A stretch of 64,000 nt of DNA from Streptomyces gossypii (GTDB lineage Bacteria; Actinomycetota; Actinomycetes; Streptomycetales; Streptomycetaceae): assembly GCF_025165795.1 (NCBI RefSeq), contig NZ_JAJAGO010000010.1, positions 264,714-328,713 on the forward strand, given 5' to 3'. Position 1 is the stretch's first letter; each line of letters starts with the position of its first letter. Of this stretch, positions 53,479 to 62,861 are shown piece by piece. The position numbers and the translations under genes are program-made. A model generated the notes under the pieces. It worked only from the letters and a program-made list of their open reading frames with translations. It did not search any database and was not told where the DNA came from.

Positions 53479-56400
53479 GTGCAGGGACGTTTCAAGAGGG
53501 ATGGCAGCGCTGCGGGGGACCCGGAGCTGCGCGGTTCGACCAACCGCGGCTCCTCTCCCCAGCGCGCCCACGGGAGCGGGCCGTCCGCGGCCGCCCAGGA
53601 CTCCGGCAGCTCCAAGTCCAAGGGAGCCAAAGGAGCCAAGGGAGACGGCGGCGAGGGCTCGAAGACCCCGAAGGACAAAGTGCCGACCGGCCCCGGATCA
53701 CGTCTTGCTCTGCGCAACTGGCGCATCAGTACGCGTCTGGTGTCTCTGCTCGCGCTGCCGGTAGTGGCGGCCACCACGCTGGGCGGGCTGCGTATCAGCA
53801 GCTCCCTGGACAACGTCGAGCAGCTCGACAACATGCAGCTCCTCACCGAGATGACGGAGCACGCAACCGAGCTGGCCGCCGCCCTCCAGGAGGAACGGGA
53901 CAAGTCGGCCGGCCCGCTGATCAGCTCGGGCAACGACAAGGACGACGCGGTCGTCGCCACCCGCGAGGACACCGACCGGGCCCGCCAGGCGTTCCACGAG
54001 CACACCGGCGACATCAACTCGGACGACAAGGTGATGTCGGGTGTCCAGACCACGGTCGTGGACATCACCCGTCAGCTGAACGACATCAAGGGGATCCGGG
54101 AGGCGGCGTACAACAACGAGGAGTACACCTCCCAGACGGTCGACCGGTACAGCCGACTGATCGAGTCCCTCCTCTCGCTCTCGCTGGACATGGCGCAGGC
54201 CACGAGCAACCCCGAGATGATCCAGAGCACCCGTGCTCTCGCCGCGTTCTCCTCGGCGAAGGAATTCGCCTCCGTCCAGCGTGCGATCATCAGCGCCGGC
54301 CTGGCCCGCAAGGACGGCCCCGACCTTTCGCAGACCGACCGCCTCTACGCCAGCACAGCGATGTCCAGTGAGGACGCCAAGCTCACGACGTTCGGGAAGA
54401 TCCAGGAAGAGGGCGCGGCCGAGCTCCTCAAGCCTCTCGACGGCGGCATCGTCAACATCACCGCCGCCGACACCTACCGCGATCGGGTGCTGAAGTCCGC
54501 GGACGGCATCAAGCGCGAGCAGCGTTCGTACATGGACTGGTATGACCAGGACAAGACGAAGATCGACGAGATGGGGAAGATCGAGGACACGCTGCTCACC
54601 GAGATGGAGCAGCAGGCCCGGAAGCTCCGCTCCGAGGCCCAGCGTGACGCCATCATCAACGGTGTCGTGATCTTCCTGGTCCTCGGCATCTCCCTGGTGG
54701 GCGCCTTCGTCGTCGCCCGCTCGATGGTCCGCTCGCTGCGCCGGCTCCAGGACACGGCGCAGGACGTCGCCCGCCGCCGCCTGCCCGAGCTGGTCAAGCA
54801 GATGTCCGAGGCCGAGCCGCAGGACATCGACACCTCGGTCGAGTCCGTCGGTGTACACAGCCGGGACGAGATCGGCAAGGTGGCGTCCGCGTTCGACGAC
54901 GTCCACAGCGAAGCCGTCCGGCTGGCGGGCGAACAGGCGCTGCTGCGGGGCAACGTCAACGCGATGTTCACCAACCTCTCGCGTCGCAGCCAGGGCCTCA
55001 TCCAGCGGCAGCTCAGCCTGATCTCCGAGCTCGAATCCCGCGAGGCCGACCCGGACCAGCTGTCCTCCCTCTTCAAGCTGGACCACCTCGCGACTCGTAT
55101 GCGGCGTAACGGCGAGAACCTCCTCGTCCTCGCAGGCGAAGAGCCCGGCCGCCGCTGGACCAGGCCCGTCCCACTGGTGGACGTGCTCCGCGCCGCCGCC
55201 TCCGAGGTGGAGCAGTACGAGCGCATCGAGCTGAGCTCCGTCCCCACCACCGAGGTCGCCGGCCGCGTGGTCAACGACCTCGTGCACCTGCTCGCCGAGC
55301 TGCTGGAGAACGCGACCTCCTTCTCCTCACCGCAGACGAAGGTCAAGGTCACCGGTCACGCGCTGCCCGACGGCCGGGTGCTGGTCGAGATCCACGACAC
55401 CGGCATCGGGCTGTCGCCCGAGGACCTCTCCGCGATCAACGAACGGCTGGCGAACCCGCCGACGGTGGACGTCTCCGTCTCCCGGCGCATGGGCCTGTTC
55501 GTGGTCGGCCGCCTTTCACTGCGGCACGGCATCCGCATCCAGCTTCGCCCCTCCGACTCCGGTGGTACGACCGGGCTGGTCATGCTTCCCGTCGACGTCG
55601 CACAAGGCGCCGCGCAGAGCGGGGCGGCCGGTCCCAAGGGCAAGCCGGGCGCGGCACCCCCGGGCGTCGCCTCGAACGCCTCCGGCGCGCCCAAGGGCCC
55701 CGGCCTGGCGGCCGCACTCCAGCGCGAGCCCAGGAGTGCGGGAGCAGCCGCCACGACCCGCCTCGGCGCGGTCCCGCCGCGCGGCCAGGTCGGCGGCGGC
55801 AACCAGCGCCCCGCGCTCCCCGGCAGCAGCGGGGAAGCAGGCGGCCAGCACCGGAGCAACGGACTGCCCACCCGTCCGACCGGCGCCGGTTCCACCCCGC
55901 CGGGAGGCGACAGGGGCGGCACGGCCACCGATTTCTTCGGCAGCCGGAGCGGGGGACGCCCAGTCGGCGCACCCCGGCAGGACACTCCGGCGAACGGCCT
56001 GGGAGCCGGCCAGCCCCCTGCGGCTCCGCCGCTGCCCACCCGGAGCGGTCCGGCAGGCGAATCGCCGTCACGTCCGCAGCACGGGCCGGGCGACACCGGG
56101 GAGTTCCCGCAGCCTCCGTTCACCTCACAGGCCCCGCCGGCGCCTCCGGCCGGTGCGGCAAGCCGGGGCGGCCCCGGGGACACCGCGGAGTTCGACCGGC
56201 CCGACTTCAACGGTCCGCCTCCCGCAGGCGTGCCGGGCAGCGCCGACCGGGCCGCGGAGCAGGCAAGGCCCAGCTGGGCCAGCCCGGAGGAGACTCCGCG
56301 CGGGCACGACGACGCGGAGACGAGCGGCGAGTACGCGCGCCCTGGCTATCCGGAGCAGAGCCCGCAGGACACGGGCGCGTACCCCCGCCCGGGCTATCCG

Positions 56401-57177
56401 GAGCAGAACCGGCAGGACACGGGTGAGTACGCCTCTCCCGGCTATCCGGAGCAGGTGCGGCCGGAGCAGGGCCCGCAGGACACGGGCGAGTTCCAGCAGT
56501 TCGGCCAGCCCGCCCTGCCCGCTCCGACCGGGCGGGTGCCGCAGCCGCAGCACACCGGCGAGTTCGCCATACCGGAGGCACCGGCCCCCGCGCCACAGCG
56601 CGACCTGGAGTTCGGCATCCCGGCCGGGCCCCCGGCCGCGGCCGACACGCCCACCCCGATTTTCGAGTCGATGGAATCCAACTGGTTCCGTGGCTCGGGC
56701 TCGTCGCAGCAGCGTTCCGTCCAACCGGAACCAGCACCCAACAGCGACGACCAGCAGCAGCCGCCGCAGGCGCACACCCAGCGCCCCGGCCCCGCCTCCG
56801 CCACACCGGCGATGCCGCAGCGCGAACCAGCCCGCGGCACCCTCGGAAACGGCGACGGCTTCGGCACCGGCACCCCCCGCGAAGCGGGGGCCAACTGGGG
56901 GTCCCCTCCGAACGACGAGAGCTGGCGGCAGGCGGAGCAGCTCCGCCAGCCCGCCGCCGGAGGGGTCACCACCTCAGGACTGCCCCGCCGTGTGCCCCGC
57001 GCCAACCTGGTCGCGGGCACCGCACAGGAGCAGTCGTCCGCCCAGTCCGGTCCGCAGGTCTCGCGTGCACCCGATGACGTACGCGGGCGGTTGACCAATC
57101 TCCGTCGTGGCATCCGACAAGGCCGACAGGCCACGGACGGTCACGACATTGGCCCCACTTACCAGCAGGAGCGTTAG
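53479..57177 (+). CDS. cvnA: Conservon sensor histidine kinase-like protein CvnA, first copy
   Basis: 1232 aa membrane protein, the receptor of the Cvn GTPase system. A Ser/Gly/Lys-rich start, TM1 (~86-105), an outer helical nitrate/nitrite-sensing-like domain, TM2 (~392-416), HAMP, a dimerisation helix (RRSQGLIQRQLSLISELESRE) and HATPase_c with N-box HLLAELLENATSF (~604) and DTGIGLS. The last ~520 residues are Pro/Gly/Gln-rich with seven D/HTGEF/Y-type motifs (nt ~56092-56580) and three PGYPEQ. The extreme C-terminus (GGVTTSGLPRRVPRANLV ... DVRGRLTNLRRGIRQGR) is conserved in the second copy. Start GTG 53479. Its stop codon touches the cvnB start. Confidence 0.9.
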   Translation: MQGRFKRDGSAAGDPELRGSTNRGSSPQRAHGSGPSAAAQDSGSSKSKGAKGAKGDGGEGSKTPKDKVPTGPGSRLALRNWRISTRLVSLLALPVVAATTLGGLRISSSLDNVEQLDNMQLLTEMTEHATELAAALQEERDKSAGPLISSGNDKDDAVVATREDTDRARQAFHEHTGDINSDDKVMSGVQTTVVDITRQLNDIKGIREAAYNNEEYTSQTVDRYSRLIESLLSLSLDMAQATSNPEMIQSTRALAAFSSAKEFASVQRAIISAGLARKDGPDLSQTDRLYASTAMSSEDAKLTTFGKIQEEGAAELLKPLDGGIVNITAADTYRDRVLKSADGIKREQRSYMDWYDQDKTKIDEMGKIEDTLLTEMEQQARKLRSEAQRDAIINGVVIFLVLGISLVGAFVVARSMVRSLRRLQDTAQDVARRRLPELVKQMSEAEPQDIDTSVESVGVHSRDEIGKVASAFDDVHSEAVRLAGEQALLRGNVNAMFTNLSRRSQGLIQRQLSLISELESREADPDQLSSLFKLDHLATRMRRNGENLLVLAGEEPGRRWTRPVPLVDVLRAAASEVEQYERIELSSVPTTEVAGRVVNDLVHLLAELLENATSFSSPQTKVKVTGHALPDGRVLVEIHDTGIGLSPEDLSAINERLANPPTVDVSVSRRMGLFVVGRLSLRHGIRIQLRPSDSGGTTGLVMLPVDVAQGAAQSGAAGPKGKPGAAPPGVASNASGAPKGPGLAAALQREPRSAGAAATTRLGAVPPRGQVGGGNQRPALPGSSGEAGGQHRSNGLPTRPTGAGSTPPGGDRGGTATDFFGSRSGGRPVGAPRQDTPANGLGAGQPPAAPPLPTRSGPAGESPSRPQHGPGDTGEFPQPPFTSQAPPAPPAGAASRGGPGDTAEFDRPDFNGPPPAGVPGSADRAAEQARPSWASPEETPRGHDDAETSGEYARPGYPEQSPQDTGAYPRPGYPEQNRQDTGEYASPGYPEQVRPEQGPQDTGEFQQFGQPALPAPTGRVPQPQHTGEFAIPEAPAPAPQRDLEFGIPAGPPAAADTPTPIFESMESNWFRGSGSSQQRSVQPEPAPNSDDQQQPPQAHTQRPGPASATPAMPQREPARGTLGNGDGFGTGTPREAGANWGSPPNDESWRQAEQLRQPAAGGVTTSGLPRRVPRANLVAGTAQEQSSAQSGPQVSRAPDDVRGRLTNLRRGIRQGRQATDGHDIGPTYQQER

Positions 57178-57600
57178 TTGAGTCCGATGAGCCAGGCGGC
57201 GCAGAACCTGAACTGGTTGATCACCAACTTCGTGGACAACACCCCCGGTGTGTCGCACACGGTAGTGGTCTCCGCCGACGGCCTCCTACTGGCCATGTCC
57301 GAAGGCTTTCCGCGTGACCGTGCCGATCAACTGGCTGCGGTGGCGTCGGGTCTGACCTCGCTCACGGCGGGGGCGTCCCGGATCTTTGAGGGAGGTGCCG
57401 TGAATCAGACGGTGGTGGAGATGGAGCGTGGCTTCCTCTTCATCATGTCGATCTCGGACGGTTCCTCACTGGCCGTTCTCGCGCACCCGGAGGCCGACAT
57501 CGGCCTGATCGGGTACGAGATGGCCCTTCTTGTCGACCGCGCGGGGACGGTTCTCACCCCCGACGTGCGTGCCGAGCTGCAGGGAAGCATCCTCAACTGA
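57178..57600 (+). CDS. cvnB: Roadblock/LC7 protein CvnB, first copy
   Basis: 140 aa. Roadblock/LC7 fold, related to MglB, expected to act on the CvnD GTPase. Starts LSPMSQAAQNLNWLITNFVD. The TTG at 57178 has AGGAG six bases before it and corresponds to a GTG in the second copy, so it is the start rather than the ATG three codons later. No gap to cvnA. Confidence 0.9.
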   Translation: MSPMSQAAQNLNWLITNFVDNTPGVSHTVVVSADGLLLAMSEGFPRDRADQLAAVASGLTSLTAGASRIFEGGAVNQTVVEMERGFLFIMSISDGSSLAVLAHPEADIGLIGYEMALLVDRAGTVLTPDVRAELQGSILN

Positions 57601-57667
57601 TCTGAAGCTCCCCCCACTTGAGCACTACAGTCCGCCTCGCCGACCTCATGCCTCGCCCGGAGGAGCC

Positions 57668-58081
57668 ATGACCCCGCCGCCCGCCTCGCCCGGCCCGTAC
57701 GGTGCCCCGAATCATCATGCATCGTATGGGGGTGAAGGCGACCAGCCGCTGGTGCGCCCGTATGCAATGACGGGCGGCCGTACCAGGCCGCGCTATCAGC
57801 TGGCCATCGAGGCCCTGGTGAGCACGACTGCTGACCCGGCCCACCTGCACGGGCTCCTGCCCGAGCACCAGCGGATCTGCCATCTGTGCCGTGAGGTCAA
57901 ATCGGTCGCGGAGGTGTCCGCGCTGCTGGCTATTCCGCTGGGGGTGGCCCGGATCCTCGTCGCCGACCTGGCCGAGGCCGGGATGGTGGCCATTCACCAG
58001 CCGGGCAGCACCGCCGAGCCCGGCGGCGCCCCCGCTGTGACCTTGCTGGAAAGGGTGCTCAGTGGACTTCGCAAGCTCTAG
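57668..58081 (+). CDS. cvnC: DUF742 protein CvnC, first copy
   Basis: 137 aa. DUF742: VRPYAMTGGRTRPRYQLAIE, LPEHQRICHLCREVKSVAEV, IPLGVARILVADLAEAGMV (winged-helix-like). ATG 57668 after GGAGGAG. The C-terminal LLERVLSGLRKL overlaps the cvnD start by 20 bp. Confidence 0.9.
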   Translation: MTPPPASPGPYGAPNHHASYGGEGDQPLVRPYAMTGGRTRPRYQLAIEALVSTTADPAHLHGLLPEHQRICHLCREVKSVAEVSALLAIPLGVARILVADLAEAGMVAIHQPGSTAEPGGAPAVTLLERVLSGLRKL

Positions 58082-58688
58082 CCCACAGACGGGGCAGACA
58101 GGTCAGATGGGACAGATGGGATACGGGGAATCCGCACCCCGAGCAGCTACCTCGGCCAAGATTGTGGTGGCTGGTGGGTTCGGTGTGGGGAAGACGACCT
58201 TCGTCGGTGCGGTCTCGGAGATCAATCCGCTGCGTACGGAGGCGGTGATGACGTCGGCTTCGGCGGGTATCGATGATCTGACGCATACGGCGGACAAGAC
58301 CACGACGACGGTGGCGATGGATTTCGGTCGGATCACGTTGGATCAGGATCTGATTCTGTATTTGTTCGGTACGCCGGGTCAGGATCGTTTCTGGTTCATG
58401 TGGGATGACTTGGTGCGTGGTGCGATCGGTGCGGTGGTGCTGGTGGACACGCGTCGGTTGGCGGACTGTTTTCCGGCGGTGGATTATTTTGAGAACTCCG
58501 GTCTGCCGTTCGTGATCGCTTTGAACGGGTTTGACGGTCATCAGCCGTATACGCCGGAGGAGGTGCGGGAGGCGTTGCAGATCGGGCCGGACGCGCCGAT
58601 CATCACCACGGACGCCCGGCACCGCGGCGACGCCAAGAGCGGATTGATCACTCTCGTGGAACACGCACTGCTCGCCCGCCTCAAGTGA
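58062..58688 (+). CDS. cvnD: Conservon small GTPase CvnD, first copy
   Basis: 208 aa Ras/MglA-like GTPase. P-loop GGFGVGKTT (38-46), switch II FGTPGQDRFW (Gly-Gln in place of the usual DxxG), G4 ALNGFDG. N-terminus carries an added QTGQTGQMGQMG stretch absent from the second copy. GTG 58062 starts inside cvnC. Bases 58149-58641 are identical to the second cvnD and rich in G/T-ending codons (ttg, ggt, gat, ttt) unlike neighbouring genes. Confidence 0.92.
   Translation: MDFASSSPQTGQTGQMGQMGYGESAPRAATSAKIVVAGGFGVGKTTFVGAVSEINPLRTEAVMTSASAGIDDLTHTADKTTTTVAMDFGRITLDQDLILYLFGTPGQDRFWFMWDDLVRGAIGAVVLVDTRRLADCFPAVDYFENSGLPFVIALNGFDGHQPYTPEEVREALQIGPDAPIITTDARHRGDAKSGLITLVEHALLARLK
58149..58641 (+). 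repeat. 493-bp identical repeat, copy 1 (within cvnD)
   Basis: Base-for-base identical, by line-by-line comparison, to 63508-64000. It starts seven residues before the P-loop; it may extend past the window in the second copy. Confidence 0.97.
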
Positions 58689-58913
58689 CCAGGGTGATCA
58701 ACTAGCTATTGCCGCAGGAGACGTTCACTCCCGTGGGTGTGTTCTTCGTCGTGCCCTCATCCGGGTTTATAACGGTTCGGCAAGCAATTGGCCCTGCCGC
58801 AACCACTGGCGGCGAGCAGAACGCTCCCCTCTGCGCATGGTTCTATAGGCTTTTGTCGCACAGTAGTTGCTATGTCCTTTTTACCTCTCGACGGCTTCCA
58901 CGAAATTGCGGCG

Positions 58914-58946
58914 ACGTCAAGTGTTTGGTAACAGACGCCTTGACGT
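58914..58946. promoter_or_regulatory. Inverted repeat ACGTCAAG-17 nt-CTTGACGT before the second conservon
   Basis: Perfect 8-bp arms in the 335-bp AT-richer gap 58689-59023, 78 bp before the second cvnA. Candidate operator or promoter element; the right arm includes TTGACG, usable as a -35 box. The rest of the gap shows no gene and no strong terminator. Confidence 0.45.
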
Positions 58947-59023
58947 GCTGAAATTCGTTGAACTCATCAGTAGCCACGGCTTGAGCGAAGTCGGCGGGCC
59001 GGACGCCGAGAGGTAGTAGTCGA

Positions 59024-62000
59024 GTGAGGCGGAGCAAGAAGGGTCCTGACCAGCAGCTCGGAGGTGGGTCGCGGGGGAACTTCACCCCGCCGCCCCGCAC
59101 GACGACGGGCCAGTCCGACGCGCCGGTGCCGCCTGGCACCGGCGGCAGCAGGATGGCCGTACGGAACTGGCGGGTGCACACCCGGCTGAACGCGATCCTG
59201 CTCATCCCGGTGCTGGTCGCCCTTGTCTTCGGCGGCATCCGTGTCCAGGAATCCATCGAAACCTGGAACGAGGCGAAGGACGCCCGGCACATCGCCGAAC
59301 TGGTGGAGGCCGCGGCTGACTACAGCCATGCCCTGACCAACGAACGCGACCGCTCCGCCGAGCCGCTTCTCCGCGGTGATCCCGACGACCCCGAGGTCGA
59401 GGAGGTGCGCGATGCCACCGACAGGGCGAAGCGGGCTTTCGACGCACGCATCAAGGGGGCACCGGACAAACCGGCACTCCAGCGCCGCCTCGCCGCCTTC
59501 AAGAAGGCCGAGCAGGGACTCCCCACCCTCCGCCAGGCCGCCTATACCGACCGGTTGAGCGGGGCCCAGACGGAGGAGGGCTACGTCCAGGTCCAGCACC
59601 CGCTGATGGAGTTCGCCAACGACCTCGGTCTGGGTACCGGCAACGTCACCGCGTACGGACGTGCGGTCTACGCGATCTCGCTGGCCAAGTCCGCCGAGTC
59701 CCTCCAGCGTTCCCTCGGCATGCATCTGCTGCTCAAGCCGGGGCCCTCCGAGAAGAGCAAGAAGCAGCAGCTCACGGCCCTGGCCTCGTACGCCTACCTC
59801 GAGAACATCGCACTTGAGGAGTACCGTTCCGGCGGCCGCCCCGAGGACGTCGAGCTGCTCAAGAGCCAACTGGCGGGGGTGCAGGCGGAGAGTGTGCGCG
59901 AGACCGCCGCGGCGAAGGCGGAGGCCGAGTCCGAGGACCGGCCCTTCGTCGCCCCGCCGGCCATGGACAAGATGGTCACCGCCATCGCCGGCGGTTCCCG
60001 TGCCAGCACGCTCAAGGACAGGGGAATCACCCCCGAGAGCTACTTCAGCGCCGCTACCGCCGAGTTCGACGCCTATCGCGCGGTCGAGAAGCGGCTCGCC
60101 GGCGACGCGGTGAAGGAGACCGAGCAGATATCCGCGGACGCCAAGCGAGACGCCTTCGTCAACGGTGGCGCCGTGCTGGCCGCCCTCCTGCTGGCCTTCC
60201 TCGTCGCCGGGATGATGGCACGCTCCATGGGCCGCAGCATGCGCGTTCTGCGGAACGCGGCGTTCGGCGTCGCCGAGCAGCGTCTTCCGATGCTGGTCGA
60301 CCAGTTGTCGCGCACCGAGCCGGGCCGCGTCGACACCCGCGTCGAGCCGATACCCCTGGACAGCCGGGACGAGATCGGCGAGGTTGCCCGCGCATTCGAC
60401 CAGGTGCACCGAGAGGCCGTACGCCTCGCGGCGGAACAGGCGCTCCTGCGAGGAAACGTCAATGCAATCTTCACCAACCTCTCCAGCCGCAATCAGGGCC
60501 TGATCGAGCGGCAGCTCGAACTGATCACGAGCCTGGAGAACAACGAGGCCGAACCGGAGCAGCTGGAGAGCCTCTTCCGGCTGGACCATCTCGCGACCCG
60601 TATGCGGCGCAACGGCGAGAACCTGCTCGTCCTGGCGGGCGAGGAGGCCGGCCGGCGGTGGAACGAGCCCGTGCCGCTGGTCGACGTCCTGCGCGCCGCC
60701 TCCTCGGAGGTGGAGCACTACAACCGCATCGAACTGTCCGGCGTGCCGGAGAGCGAAATCCACGGTGCTGCGGTGACCGACCTCGTGCATCTGCTCGCCG
60801 AGCTGCTGGAGAACGCCACCTCGTTCTCCTCGCCGCATACCAAGGTCGAGATCACCGCGACCCGGCTGCCGGACGGTCGGGTGATGATCGAGATCCACGA
60901 CAAGGGCATCGGCCTGACCTCCGAGGACTTCGCGGACATCAACCACAAGCTCGCGAACCCGCCCACGGTGGATGCCTCGATCTCCCAGCGGATGGGCCTC
61001 TTCGTCGTCGGCCGCCTCGCCAACCGGCACAGCATCCGGGTCCAGCTCCGGCCCTCGGGGGCTGCGGCGGGCACCACCTCGCTGGTCATGCTGCCCGAGG
61101 TGATCACGCGTGGTGGCGGGGGCGAGGCCGAGGAGGCGCCTGCGGAGGACTTCACGGTCTCCCCGATCGTCACCGAGCAGCCCGGGACCACTGTCCAGCC
61201 CTACGCAGCGCCGCCGGTCGTCGACAGCAGCCTGCCGTCGGCCGCGGAGCTCGGTTTCGACGACGCCAGCTACCGTCCGGCTGAGCCCGGCTCGGCTCCT
61301 TCGGCGTTCGACTCCGTCAACCGCTCGGTGCAGCGGGAGGAGCGCCGTGCGGCGGTCGAGGCACGGCAGCAGAACTTCGGCGAGCAGACCCCGCCCGGAC
61401 ACGCGGGCCACGGGCAGACCGGGTACCAGGCTGAGCACCCCCAGCAGCCCGAGCACCTCCAGGCGGGACACTCCCAGGCGGGGCATCCCCAGGCCGGAGA
61501 CCCTCAGGCGGGGCATCCCCAGATCGGCTACCAGCAGAACCAGTATCCCCAGAACGAGTACGGTGCGTCCGGTTACGAGCCGACCGGCTATGGCCGGACC
61601 GGGTATGACCAGGAGGGCTATGTCCAGGGTGGATATGGTCAGACCAGTAGCGATCAGTCTGGTAACGATCATGCTGGACCGGGCCGGCCCGACCAGCCCC
61701 TCCATTCGGATCCCGGCTACGGCCTACAGCAGTCCCCGTACGGTCAGCAGCAGCCGGACCAGCCGGAAGCGGAATCTGTCGAAGGCATTTCCGACCCCAC
61801 CGGCAACCACGTAGGCTTCGAACGACCGGGTCCCTCACCGAGCACGTTCCGCTCGACCACCGGCGCAGGGCTGCCGCGTCGTGACCCGGGGTGGCAGCAG
61901 TGGGAAGAAGGCCCGGAAGCGCAGCAACAGCCCCAAACGGAATCTCCGGACCAGCAGTCGCAGGAGTCCCTGCCGGCACCGCCGGACCATTCGGAGAATG

Positions 62001-62305
62001 CCCATTCCGAGTGGACCTCGGTGAACGACGACCGTCGGGACCGGGCAGGCAGACTGCGTGAACCGGAAGCGGGCGGCGTCACTGAATCCGGTCTTCCCCG
62101 GCGGGTGCCCAGGGCCAACCTGGTCGAGGGCACAGCGGAGCAGGACCCCCAGGGCGGTCCGCACATCTCCCGGTCCCCGGAAGATGTGCGCGGCAGACTG
62201 AGTAACCTGCATCGCGGTGTCCGCCGGGGACGAACCACCGGTGACACCACCCAGAACGACCGACAGGGCTTCGGCCCCGGCAGCACCTACGATCAGGAGC
62301 GTTAG
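59024..62305 (+). CDS. cvnA: Conservon sensor histidine kinase-like protein CvnA, second copy
   Basis: 1093 aa, same architecture as the first copy: TM1 (~56-73), outer sensing domain, TM2 (~376-400), HAMP, GLIERQLELITSLENNE helix, N-box HLLAELLENATSF (~588), DKGIGLT. The outer domain differs clearly from copy 1 (different signal expected), while the HAMP-ATPase core is closely similar. The tail is Gln/Gly/Tyr-rich with QAGHP and GY repeats instead of DTGEF motifs, and ends in the shared ESGLPRRVPRANLVEGT ... DVRGRLSNLHRGVRRGR. GTG 59024 after GAGAGG. Confidence 0.9.
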   Translation: MRRSKKGPDQQLGGGSRGNFTPPPRTTTGQSDAPVPPGTGGSRMAVRNWRVHTRLNAILLIPVLVALVFGGIRVQESIETWNEAKDARHIAELVEAAADYSHALTNERDRSAEPLLRGDPDDPEVEEVRDATDRAKRAFDARIKGAPDKPALQRRLAAFKKAEQGLPTLRQAAYTDRLSGAQTEEGYVQVQHPLMEFANDLGLGTGNVTAYGRAVYAISLAKSAESLQRSLGMHLLLKPGPSEKSKKQQLTALASYAYLENIALEEYRSGGRPEDVELLKSQLAGVQAESVRETAAAKAEAESEDRPFVAPPAMDKMVTAIAGGSRASTLKDRGITPESYFSAATAEFDAYRAVEKRLAGDAVKETEQISADAKRDAFVNGGAVLAALLLAFLVAGMMARSMGRSMRVLRNAAFGVAEQRLPMLVDQLSRTEPGRVDTRVEPIPLDSRDEIGEVARAFDQVHREAVRLAAEQALLRGNVNAIFTNLSSRNQGLIERQLELITSLENNEAEPEQLESLFRLDHLATRMRRNGENLLVLAGEEAGRRWNEPVPLVDVLRAASSEVEHYNRIELSGVPESEIHGAAVTDLVHLLAELLENATSFSSPHTKVEITATRLPDGRVMIEIHDKGIGLTSEDFADINHKLANPPTVDASISQRMGLFVVGRLANRHSIRVQLRPSGAAAGTTSLVMLPEVITRGGGGEAEEAPAEDFTVSPIVTEQPGTTVQPYAAPPVVDSSLPSAAELGFDDASYRPAEPGSAPSAFDSVNRSVQREERRAAVEARQQNFGEQTPPGHAGHGQTGYQAEHPQQPEHLQAGHSQAGHPQAGDPQAGHPQIGYQQNQYPQNEYGASGYEPTGYGRTGYDQEGYVQGGYGQTSSDQSGNDHAGPGRPDQPLHSDPGYGLQQSPYGQQQPDQPEAESVEGISDPTGNHVGFERPGPSPSTFRSTTGAGLPRRDPGWQQWEEGPEAQQQPQTESPDQQSQESLPAPPDHSENAHSEWTSVNDDRRDRAGRLREPEAGGVTESGLPRRVPRANLVEGTAEQDPQGGPHISRSPEDVRGRLSNLHRGVRRGRTTGDTTQNDRQGFGPGSTYDQER
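61460..61519 (+). repeat. 15-bp tandem repeat, four copies, in the second cvnA
   Basis: caggcggggcatccc and variants at 61460, 61475, 61490, 61505, encoding QAGHS-QAGHP-QAGDP-QAGHP. Confidence 0.9.
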
Positions 62306-62306
62306 T

Positions 62307-62729
62307 GTGAGCCCGATGAGCCAGGCGGCGCAGAACCTGAACTGGTTGATCACCAACTTCGTGGACAACACCCCCGGTGTCTCCCACACAGTGGTGGTCT
62401 CCGCCGACGGACTGCTCCTTGCGTTGTCCGAGGGCTTCCCGCGTGACCGTGCCGATCAACTGGCTGCGGTGGCGTCGGGTCTGACCTCGCTCACGGCGGG
62501 GGCGTCCCGGATCTTTGAGGGAGGTGCCGTGAATCAGACGGTGGTGGAGATGGAGCGTGGTTTCCTCTTCATCATGTCGATCTCGGACGGTTCCTCACTG
62601 GCCGTTCTCGCGCACCCGGAGGCCGACATCGGTCTCGTCGGGTACGAGATGGCCCTTCTTGTCGACCGCACGGGGACGGTTCTCACTCCCGATCTCCGCG
62701 CGGAACTGCAAGGAAGCCTGCTCAACTAG
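62307..62729 (+). CDS. cvnB: Roadblock/LC7 protein CvnB, second copy
   Basis: 140 aa, almost the same protein as the first CvnB; differences are few (MALSEG for MAMSEG-type position, LVGYE for LIGYE, end GSLLN for GSILN). Long stretches are identical also in DNA. GTG 62307, AGGAG upstream, one base after the cvnA stop. Confidence 0.9.
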   Translation: MSPMSQAAQNLNWLITNFVDNTPGVSHTVVVSADGLLLALSEGFPRDRADQLAAVASGLTSLTAGASRIFEGGAVNQTVVEMERGFLFIMSISDGSSLAVLAHPEADIGLVGYEMALLVDRTGTVLTPDLRAELQGSLLN

Positions 62730-62861
62730 TTCTCAAACAGGAGACAGGTCGTGCGCAATGCGGCTCTGCCCCATAAGGTGCGGGGACGCGGTGCCCGCTT
62801 GAGAAGCTGAGGCAGTAACTGGCAAGTGTGGCCCGCTAGTCCGTGAGCCGGAGGAGGAATC

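Noticed and set aside
53033..53479. 148-codon open frame upstream of the first cvnA
   Set aside because: Low third-position GC, mixed composition and stop placement suggest non-coding regulatory DNA.
56338..56480. CRISPR-like periodicity in the first cvnA
   Set aside because: The repeats are in-frame protein repeats (PGYPEQ) with degenerate DNA and no unique spacers.
58709..58951. 80-codon open frame between the conservons
   Set aside because: AT-rich third positions, Cys/Ser-rich product, no good ribosome site.
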